Positions 1 through 7,619 of a DNA stretch of 24,732 nucleotides are shown piece by piece. Origin of the DNA: Haplomitrium mnioides. Its lineage: Eukaryota > Marchantiophyta > Haplomitriopsida > Calobryales. Below the pieces are notes generated by a model. That model saw only the letters and a list, made by a program, of their open reading frames with translations. It searched no databases and was not told the DNA's origin. The DNA lies in NCBI GenBank assembly GCA_049999725.1, contig JBNGIS010017867.1, positions 26,575-51,306 of the forward strand, read 5' to 3'. Both the position numbers and the translations under genes were made by a program. Each line of letters opens with the position of its first letter. Position 1 is the first letter of the stretch.

Positions 1-61
1 ACTCATATATGAGGTTAAAGGTGAAAAAGAGGACTCCAAGTATAAAGTCCCACATCAACTT

Positions 62-1030
62 CAAGGGGTTTTGAAAGAATTTCATGATTTTTTCACAACG
101 ATTTACCTCCAGGTTTGCCGCCTAAGTGATACATTGATCATAAGATTGAGGTTGTTTCATGAAGTACTCCACTGTGCAAGGCACCATATCGTTTGCCTCC
201 TCATGAATTGGAAGATTGAAAAACTAAAATCACTAAACTATTGGAGAAAGCATTTATTCAGCCAAGCATCTCTCCTTATGGTGCACTAGTGTTATTCGTG
301 AAAAAAACGACGAGAGTATGAGGATGTGTATCGACTACTGGGCCATCAACCAACAAAAGATGAAAAATAAGTATCCATTACCAAGAATGAATGATTTATT
401 TGATCAACTTCAAGAAGCAAACTACTTTGCCAAGTTGGATTTGAGAAGTGGATACAACCAAATCTGAATTGTAGAGGGTGACGTGTAGAAGATAGCATTT
501 CGAAGTCGATATGGGAATTTTGAATATCTCATTATGCCATTTGGATTAACTAATGCTCCTACAACTTTTATAGGCCTAATGAATGATATTTTTTGATATT
601 TTCTAGATAAATTTGTTATTGTTTTCTTGGATGACATTCTTATTTACAACAAAAATCTTCATGAGCATCAACAACACCTTGGAATAGTATTGAAGGTACT
701 TCGGGATCACAAACTATATGTTAAGATGTCAAAATGTGAAATTAGCAAAAGAGAGGTTGATTACTTGGGTCACCGGGTGAGTGCAGCAGGAGTTCATGTC
801 ATTGATAGGAAAGTGCAGACTATTCAAAAATGAGAAGCTCCTAGTGATCAAACACAACTACGAGGATTACTGGGTTTTATTGTCGATTTGTGAAAGGATT
901 TGCATAAATAGAAGAACCATTGACCAATTTGCTCAAGAAAAATCATACATGGACGTGGGGAGCCATAGAAGAATTGGCATTCTAAGCATTGAAGAAATCA
1001 CTTCTTCATACTCTTATTCTCAAATGGTAT
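62..1030 (+). pseudogene. pol: Ty3/gypsy reverse transcriptase domain, disrupted
   Basis: Remnant of the RNA-dependent DNA polymerase that would copy the element's RNA. Family blocks appear in order: the PPGLPPK linker near 106-126, the PYRLPP block near 184-201, [12 protein letters not shown] at about 271-306, MRMCIDY near 318-338, [10 protein letters not shown] at 435-464, [14 protein letters not shown] near 520-560 and the catalytic FLDDILIYN at 624-650, which keeps both Asp residues of the polymerase site. KCEISKREVDYLGH follows near 731-770, and the connection region LRGLLGF is near 857-877. Breaks are a frame change at 100-106, an indel at the seven-A run 301-307, a frame change at about 868-881, and in-frame stops at 127, 217, 465, 486, 594, 831, 905 and 983. 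Bases 1-61 are pol sequence between protease and RT that I cannot assign to a domain. Confidence 0.93.
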
Positions 1031-1044
1031 GACTCTTAATGACT

Positions 1045-1425
1045 TATAAAACTTTCAATTGATGCATTGGGAAAAGCTATAGGCAGGTTTTTGCAACAAG
1101 AATAGGAGGATGGCTGGCATATTATTGCTTTCTTCTCCTGAAAGTTAAGTGATACAAAGCAAAATTATCATACTACAGAGCGAGAGGAGCTAGCGATCGT
1201 GTTATCCACACAGCATTGGAAGCATTATCTTGGAGACAAGGAGTTTATTGTTGAGACTAATCATAAACCTCTACTCTATCTTTAAATGCAAAAAGATCTT
1301 TCCAAAAGGCAGATTCGATGAGCGGAGTGGCGATAGCGCTTTCATATGAAGATGGTGTATGTGGAAGGAAAACAACAAATTGCAGATGCTTTGACCCACA
1401 TGCCTCAACTCAACATCTTGTCAAA
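1045..1425 (+). pseudogene. pol: Retroelement RNase H domain, disrupted
   Basis: Remnant of the domain that degrades the RNA strand of the RNA/DNA hybrid during reverse transcription. LSIDALG at 1052-1072 carries the first catalytic Asp, TEREELAI near 1178-1200 the catalytic Glu, and IADALTHMP near 1379-1405 the last Asp. The block usually read as T-D-H-K-P has Asn (AAT, 1259-1261) at the Asp position, so a catalytic carboxylate is missing. In-frame stops lie at 1103, 1139, 1283, 1319 and 1334, with no frameshift in this domain. The frame continues directly into the integrase region, as expected of a pol polyprotein. Confidence 0.88.
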
Positions 1426-2646
1426 AGTTGCCATACATACTACATGGTGGTAAAAAATGTTGGTTGCAGTCAAGGAAGATGAAGAGATAGTTACTGCACA
1501 ACAAAAGAAGTTGGTAAAAATGGTAGGAGGTTTGATTTTCTTTCAAAACAAGGTATGGGTCCCTAATAATATTTTGCTTCGCTCTGAAGTTTTGCATGAA
1601 GCACATGATTTTGCTATTGGTGGACATGTTGGAATCAAGAAGACATTGGACAATCTTCAACGTGTTTATTACTAGTCTAAGATGCACTAAGATGTGGAGG
1701 CATATGTTCAGAGTTGTTTGGCCTGTCAATAGAACAAGTCTACCAATCTTCAACGTGGAGGCTTATTACAACCATTTCCCATCATTAATTGACGATGGGA
1801 ACATGTGAGTATGGATATTGTATGCGAGTTACCACGTACTTCTACATGTTATGACACTATTGTTGTTTTTGTGGACAAACTCAATAAAATAATCCATATT
1901 CGTCCAACGACCAAGTCAGTGATAGCCTGTGAGTTAGCTAGCATTTATTTGGAAGCATTGTACTCTCATCATGGTCTTTTTAAAGTCATTATTTCTAATC
2001 GCGAGACTCAATTCACTAGCATGTTTTGGCGCACCATATTTAGTCTATTAAAAGCCAAATTGCTATGTCTACTTCCTACCACTCTGAATCTGATGGTCAA
2101 ACTGAACAGGCCAATCATACAATTGAAAATATGTTGCAAGCATTTACCTTGGAAGAATAAACAGAATGGGATTGGCTACTACCCCTTGTAGAGTTTTCTT
2201 ACAGTAACTCTATCAACAGTTCTACAAGAGCCACAACTTTCTTTTTGATGTACAGTGAGCATCCAACCATGATCTCTAGTCTTCATTCAACATCACCGCC
2301 CACCTCCAAGAGTCTAGCTGCTGATGATTTTCTTCATCCTCTACACCACGGCATTCGACAGGCCAAGGAAAACCTTGCAATAGCTCGTAATCGGCAAAAA
2401 AATATGCGGATGCTCATCGTTAGGAGGTGACTTTTGTTGTAGGTAACCAAGTTTAGCTATCCACTTCCAATCTTCCTACGCTTCATTCTTGCAAGCTTAG
2501 CGCTCGCTTTATTGGCCCTTTTTCTATCTTTTCTTGTATTGGTGAAGTGGCTTATCAGTTGGTTTTACCCTCTTACATGAAGACTCATCCAGTCTTTCAT
2601 GTCTCTTTATTACGGGCTTTTGTTCCTTGTTCTCCCTCTTTTACAA
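1426..2646 (+). pseudogene. pol: Ty3/gypsy integrase (zinc finger, core, GPF module), disrupted
   Basis: Remnant of the enzyme that inserts the cDNA into the host chromosome. The HHCC zinc finger is recognisable: HEAHD near 1595-1610, GGHVG near 1619-1633 and CLAC at 1715-1726. The RNase H-fold core begins at WEHVSMDIV with the first Asp at 1814-1816. The second Asp position reads Asn (AAT, 1997-1999, in SNRETQF). The Glu is kept in SDGQTEQAN near 2086-2115. A GPF motif at 2514-2522 marks the C-terminal module, followed by HPVFHVSLLRAF near 2586-2621. The frame changes at about 2040-2074 and 2430-2439. Stops lie at 1451, 1673, 1688, 1730, 1790, 2158, 2428 and 2454. The lost Asp and the breaks make it non-functional. 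Confidence 0.92.
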
Positions 2647-2891
2647 GTACTCAAGAACTCTCTCCACCACTTGAACTTATTGATAGTCATGAAGAGTTTG
2701 AGGTAGAACAACTCTTGAAGAAATGTACACGGTGTTGTGGCTATCATGATATTGTCAAATATTTGGTTCATTGGAAAGGTTACCCACTTTATGAAGCTAC
2801 TTGGGAGCCCTTGGAGAACTTGGCTAACGCATCCCTGCTTGTTCAATCTTTTGAGACCTCTCTTGCTTGCAACGAGGACGTTGCCTCTTAA
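2547..2891 (+). pseudogene. pol: Integrase C-terminal tail with chromodomain, open to its natural stop
   Basis: This is the only long undamaged stretch of pol: about 114 codons are open from 2547 to the TAA at 2889-2891. It is not an independent gene; the frame enters from the GPF module upstream. The chromodomain spans about 2691-2860, with FEVEQLL, then KYLVHWKGYP (near 2757-2786), then EATWEPLENL. The aromatic and Trp positions of the fold are present (YLVHW, TWEP). Chromodomains of this class bind modified histone tails or heterochromatin proteins and bias integration. That fits the element's present position beside a satellite, although targeting in this case is inferred. Confidence 0.9.
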
Positions 2892-2903
2892 AATGAGGGA
2901 GGA
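2890..2903 (+). other. Polypurine tract for plus-strand DNA priming
   Basis: A purine-rich run overlaps the pol stop codon and ends one base before the LTR. It reads AAAATGAGGGAGGA and has a single pyrimidine. In LTR retrotransposons the polypurine tract escapes RNase H and primes plus-strand synthesis, and it always abuts the 3' LTR. Its position supports the LTR start at 2905. Confidence 0.85.
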
Positions 2904-3077
2904 TTGTAATGGTCACTAACTTTAGTAAGCAACAACTAAAAATAGAGACAACTAGATCTAGAAAGCTATTACTAAGTTAGAGTGTCAAAAAGCAAGTGCT
3001 ATTATAGAGAGAGGGACACATGGCAAGATGAGAGAAAGTCAATGAATTAAATTGAAAGAAAAGCTACTTTAGACGAG

Positions 3078-3192
3078 GATAAGGACATGTGGCAAGTGGA
3101 GGATTAAAGCGAATAGGAGGCTCTAAGATAAGGACATGTGGCAAGTGGAGGATTAAAGCGAATAGGAGGCTCTAAGATAAGGACATGTGGCA
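3078..3192 (+). repeat. 49-bp direct tandem repeat in LTR U3 (about 2.3 copies)
   Basis: Two adjacent 49-bp copies, 3078-3126 and 3127-3175, are identical. A third begins GATAAGGACATGTGGCA at 3176 and then diverges. A looser relative (ACACATGGCAAG) sits near 3015. Tandem repeats in U3 are common in plant LTRs and can hold enhancer elements. The identity of the two copies suggests a recent duplication or replication slippage compared with the heavily mutated pol. Confidence 0.9.
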
Positions 3193-3273
3193 GAAGGAGA
3201 ATAACAGTAAAGGGTGGTTCAATCAATGAAAGAGGAAAAAGAATAATCCAGTTAGAGGAAGATAGAACACGAA

Positions 3274-3327
3274 CCAATGGAGTTTCGCCACCTATATAAG
3301 CAAATTGCTTTTTACTTAGTATATAAA
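3274..3327 (+). promoter_or_regulatory. LTR promoter: CCAAT box and two TATA boxes
   Basis: CCAAT lies at 3274-3278. A strong TATATAA lies at 3293-3299, giving CCAAT-to-TATA spacing of under 20 bp. A second candidate, TATATAAA, lies at 3320-3327. Transcription of the element, and the U3/R boundary, would be expected about 25-35 bp downstream of whichever box is used, at about 3325 or 3350. If active, readthrough would run rightward into the satellite. Activity is inferred from motifs only. Confidence 0.6.
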
Positions 3328-3452
3328 GGAGGAAGAGTGCCTTGTTGGTGATCCCCTACCTTGTAGGTTCTTGAAGTTCTTTATGCGTTACTTTTGTATG
3401 TGTTGTGTTTGTGCTAATTTTTGGTCTGCAATGTATGTGTGTAAGTGTTACA

Positions 3453-3457
3453 TCGGG
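3453..3457 (+). other. Candidate target-site duplication at the LTR/satellite junction
   Basis: The five bases after the LTR are TCGGG, which is the standard satellite segment found in ACTCATCGGGTAAAGG throughout the array. Ty3/gypsy integrases typically make 5-bp target duplications, so this should be the right-hand copy. The matching left copy would lie just before the 5' LTR outside the window and cannot be checked here. Confidence 0.5.
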
Positions 3458-5492
3458 TAAAGGTGGACTTCATTGTCAAATCTTTATCCATGGTTTTACT
3501 CATCCAATCAAGATGCAGTTCATTGTCAAATCTCGCATCCATGGTTTTCCTCATCGGGTAAAGGTGCAGTTCATTGTACAATCTTACATTCATAGTTTTG
3601 CTCAGTGGGATAAGGTGGAGTTCATTGTACAATCTTACATCCATGGTTTAACTCATCGGGTAATGGTGGAACTCATTGTCAAATCTTTATCCATGGCTTC
3701 ACTCATCGGGTAGAGGTGGAGGTCATTGTCAAATCTTACATCCATGGTTTTACTCATTGGTTCAAGTTGGAGTTCATCATCAAATTTTACATCCATGGTT
3801 TTACTCATCACGAAAAGGTGGAATTCATTGTCAAACCTTACATCCATGGTTTTACTCACCGTGTAAAGGTGCAATTTATTATCAAATCTTTATCCATGGT
3901 TTTACTCATCCGATAAAGGTGGAATTCATTGTGAAATCTTCATCCATGGTTTTGCTCATCAGGCAAAGGTGGAGTTCATTGTCAAATCTTACATCCATGA
4001 TTTTCCTCATCGGGAAAAGGTGGAGTTCATTGTATTGGGCAAAAGTGGAATTCATTGTCAAATCTTACATCCATGGTTTATCTCATCGGATAAAGCTAGA
4101 GTTTCTTGCTAAATCTTTATCCATGGTTTTACTCATCAAGTAAAGGTGGAATTCATTGTCAAATTTTTATCCATGGTTTTACTCATCATATAAAGGTAGA
4201 CTTCATTGTCAAATCATACATGTAAGGTTTTCCTCATTGTGTAAAGGTAGAGTTCATTGCCAAAACTTATAGCCATGGTTTTACTCATCGACTAAAAGTG
4301 GAGTTCATTGTCAAATCTTGCATTAACGGCTTTACTCATCTGGTAAAGGTGGAATCTATTCTCAAATCTTTATCCATGGTTTCACTAATCGAGCAAAGGT
4401 GGAGTTTTTTTTGTCAAATCTTACATCCATGGTTTTCCTCATTTGGTAAAGGTCGAGTTCAATGCACAATCCTACATCCATGGTTTTGCTCATTGGGTAA
4501 AGGTGGAGTTCATTGCCAAAACTTACATCCATGGTTTTACAGGTCAGTTAATAGTGGAGTTCATTGTCAAGTCTCACATCCATGGTTTTAATCATCGAAT
4601 AAAGGTGGAGTTCACTGCACAATTTTGCATCCATGGTTTTGCTCATTGGGTAAAGGTGGAGTTCATTGCCAAATCATACGTCTATGGTTCTACTCATGGG
4701 TTAAAGGTGGAGTTAATTGTCAAATCTTACATCCATAGTTTTACTCATCACGTAAAGGTGCAATTCATTTACAATCTTACATCCATGGGTTTGCTCATTA
4801 GGATGAGGTGGAGTTCATTGTACAATCTTACATCCATGGTTTTACTCATCGTGGAAAGGTGAAGTTCATTGTCAAATCTTACATCCATGGTTATACTCAT
4901 CGATGAAAGGTGGAGTTCATTGTGAAGTCTTGCATCCATAGTTTCAATCATTGGATAAAGGTGGAGTTCACTGCACAATTTTACATACATGGTTTTGCTC
5001 ATTGGGTAAACATGGAGTTCATTGCCAAATCTTACATCCATGGTTCTCTTCATGGGTTCAAGGTGGAGTTCATTGTCAAATCTTACATCCATGGTTTTAC
5101 TCATCACATATAGGTGCAGTTCATTGTAAAATCTTACATTCATGGGTTTCCTCATTGGGATAAGGTGGAGTTCATTGTAGAGTCTTACATCCATGGTTTT
5201 ACTCATCGAGTAAAGGTAGAATTCATTGTCAAATCTTTATCCATGGTTTTACTCATTGGATAAAGGTGGAGTTCATTGTCAAATCTTACATCCATGATTT
5301 TACTCATTGGTTAAAGGTGGAGTTCATTGTCAAATATTAAATCCATGGTTTTACTCATCGAGAAAAGGTGGAATTCATTCTCAAATCTTGTATCCATTGT
5401 TCTACTCATCGAACAAAGGTAGAATTCATTGTCAAATCTTAATCCATGGTTTTACTCATTGGGTAAAGGTAGAATTCATTGTGAAATCTTTA

Positions 5493-5502
5493 NNNNNNNN
5501 NN
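5493..5502. other. Assembly gap (10 N) inside a satellite monomer
   Basis: Ten Ns follow GTGAAATCTTTA and precede AAGGTGAAGTTCATTG. In monomer phase, about 22-23 bases (the CCATGG-to-GGGTA portion) are missing, plus possibly any whole number of monomers. The 10-N length is therefore a placeholder. Confidence 0.95.
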
Positions 5503-5960
5503 AAGGTGAAGTTCATTGTACAATCATACATCCATGGTTTTGCTCATTGGGTAAAAGTAGAGTTCAATGTCTAATTCGACATCCATGGTTTTACATATCA
5601 ATTGAAGGTGGAGTTCATTGTCAAATCTTGCATCCATGGTTTTCACTCATCCAACAAAAGGTGGAATTCATTGTCAAATCTCTATCCATAGTTTTACTAA
5701 TCGAGCAAAGGTGGAGTTCGTTGTCAAATCTTACGTCCATGGTTTTCCTCATTGGTTTACAGTGGAGTTCATTGTACAATCTTACTATCATGGTTTTGAT
5801 CATTGGGTGTAGGTAAAGTTCAGTGCCAAATCTTACACCCATGGTTTTACATATCAATTAAAGGTGGAGTTTATAGTCAAATCTTACATCCATGGTTTTA
5901 CTTATCACGTAAAGGTGAAGTTCATTGTCAAATTTTTATCCATGGTTTTACTCATCGGGT

Positions 5961-6300
5961 AAAGTTGGAAGTCGTTGTCCAATCTTTTTTCATGGTTTTA
6001 CTCATCAAGCAAAGGTGGAGTTTATTATCAAATCTTACATCCATGGTTTTCCTCATCGGCTAAAGGTGCAGTTCATTGTACAATCTTACATCCATCGTTA
6101 TACTCATTAGGTAAAAGTAGAGTTTATTGTCAAATCTTACATCCATGGTCTTCCTCATTAGGCAAAGGTGGAGTTCATTGTACGACATTACGTCCATGGT
6201 TTTTCTCATTGGGTAAAAGTGGAGTTCATTGCCATATCTTACATGGATGGTTTTACTCATTGACTACTAAAGGTGGAGTTCATTGTCAAAACTTACATCC
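5961..6300 (+). repeat. Multi-monomer module, copy 1 of 8 (TTGGAAGTCGTTG series)
   Basis: A fixed order of variants defines the module: an AAAGTTGGAAGTCGTTGTC unit, a GCAAAGGTGGAGTTTATTGCC unit, in most copies one with AATAGTGGAGTTCATTG, a TGGTCTTCCTCAT unit, one with GTACGACATTACGTCC, and a GCCAAATC unit. Most copies then end in a GTAAAGCTAGAG unit. Other copies begin near 7533, 8693, 9510, 10768, 18691, 20323 and 21488. Copies differ by gained or lost whole monomers; the one at 9510 lacks two. Confidence 0.8.
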
Positions 6301-6312
6301 ATGGTTTTGCTC

Positions 6313-6600
6313 ACAGGTGAAGGTGGAATTCATTGTCAAGTCCTTGTCCATGGTGTTTTTCATCGGGTAAAGGTGGAATTCATTGTCAAATCTTTGTCCA
6401 TAGTTTAACTCATCATGTAAAGATGAAGTTCATTGTCACATCTTACATCCATAGTTTTCGTCATCCGAAAGGTGCAGTTCATTGTACAATCTTACATCCA
6501 TGGATTTTCTCATTGGGATAAGGTGGAGCTCATTGTACAATCTTACATCCATGGTTTCACTCATCGAGTAAAGGTACAATTCATTATAGAATCTTACTCC
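6313..6600 (+). repeat. Six-monomer block present three times, copy 1
   Basis: The series runs from GTGAAGGTGGAATTCATTG through TGGTGTTTTTCATC, TTTGTCCATAG, AAAGGTGCAGTTCATTG and the GGGATAAGGTGGAG unit. It recurs at about 11125-11410 and 21840-22110, each time directly after the eight-copy module, so the two form one larger composite unit. The closest pair by eye is 11125 and 21840, consistent with their lying in the 5-kb duplication. Confidence 0.8.
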
Positions 6601-7619
6601 ATGGTTTTACCCATTGGGAAAAGGTGGAGTTCATTGTGAAGTCTTAGATCAATTGTTTTAGTCATCAGTTAAAGGTGGAGTTCATTGTCAAAATTAACAT
6701 CCATGGTTTTACTCATCGGGTACACGTGGAATTCATTCTCTAATCTTGCATCTATTGTTGTATTCATCGGGTAAAGGTGGAATTCATTGTCAAATCTTTA
6801 TCCATGGTTTTACTCATTGGGTAAAGGTGGAATTCATTGTGAACTTTTTATCCATGGTTTTCCTCAGAAGGTAAAGATCGAGTTCATTGTCAAATCTTTT
6901 ATCCATGGTTTTCCTATTCGCGTAAAGGTGGAGTTCATTATACAATCTAACATCCATAGTTTTGCTCATTGGGTAGAAGTGGAGTTCAATGTCAAATCCG
7001 ACATCCATTGTTTTACATATCGGGAAAAGGTGGAGTTCATTGTCAAATCTTGCATCCATGGTTTTCACTCATCGCGTAAAGGTAGAATTCACATTCAAAT
7101 CTCTATCCATGGTTTTACTAATCAAGCAAAGGTGGAGTTCATTGTCAAATCTTGCATCCATGGTTTTCTTTTTTGGGTAAAGGTGGAGATCATTGTACAA
7201 TCTTACATCAATGGTTTTTCTATTTGGTTAAAGGGGAAGTTCATTGTCAAAATTTACATCCATGGTTTTACTCATCGGGTAAAGGTGGAATTCATTGCCA
7301 AATCTTACATCCATTGTTTTACTCCTCGTTTAAAGGTGGAGTTTATTGTCAAAACTTACATCCATGGTTTTACTCATCAGCCAAAGGTGGAGTTCATTGT
7401 CAAATCTTACATCCATGGTTTTACTCATCAAGTAAAGGTGAAATTCATTGTCAAATATAGATCCATGGTTTTACTAAAGGGTAAAGGTGGAGTTCATTTT
7501 CAAATCTTTATCCATGGTTCTACTCATCGGGTAAAGTTGGAAGTCATTGTCAAATCTTTTCCTTTGGTTTTACTCATTAGGCAAAGGTGGAGTTTATTGT
7601 GAAATCTTACATCCATGGT

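Larger units (their letters stand above)
1..3452 (+). mobile_element. Degenerate Ty3/gypsy chromovirus, 3' part (pol plus 3' LTR)
   Basis: This is the downstream portion of an LTR retrotransposon. In order it carries reverse transcriptase, RNase H, integrase, chromodomain, polypurine tract and LTR, which is the Ty3/gypsy order (integrase after RNase H). A chromodomain at the integrase C terminus places it among the chromoviruses, where this domain is thought to guide insertion into heterochromatin. The reading frame changes at about 100-106, 301-307, 868-881, 2040-2074 and 2430-2439, and stops interrupt most domains, so the copy is dead. Gag, protease, primer-binding site and 5' LTR should lie left of the window. 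The element abuts the satellite with no other DNA between. The superfamily is certain; the lineage within chromoviruses is inferred. Confidence 0.95.
2905..3452 (+). repeat. 3' long terminal repeat of the chromovirus (548 bp)
   Basis: The LTR starts TGTAATGG right after the polypurine tract and ends GTGTTACA. The ends form a perfect 5-bp terminal inverted repeat, TGTAA...TTACA, including the canonical TG...CA. The next base, 3453, is already satellite. U3 contains a 49-bp tandem repeat, a CCAAT box at 3274-3278 and TATA boxes near 3293 and 3320. I found no AATAAA polyadenylation signal. The 5' partner LTR is not in the window, so insertion age cannot be estimated. Confidence in the boundaries is high because three independent marks agree: tract, terminal repeat and satellite junction. 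Confidence 0.88.

Noticed and set aside
71-289. Separate small gene at the left edge
   Set aside because: Only its first part matches the RT linker. The conserved reading then moves to another frame, so this open frame is a by-product of decay.
422-637. Minus-strand open frame of 71 codons
   Set aside because: It is the complement of the reverse transcriptase region, whose + strand translation has clear family motifs.
1421-1753. Minus-strand open frame of 110 codons
   Set aside because: It is antisense to the integrase zinc-finger region and has no recognisable motif of its own.
3078-3192. 49-bp U3 repeat as an ancestor of the 51-bp satellite
   Set aside because: The periods are similar, but I see no shared sequence between the two units.
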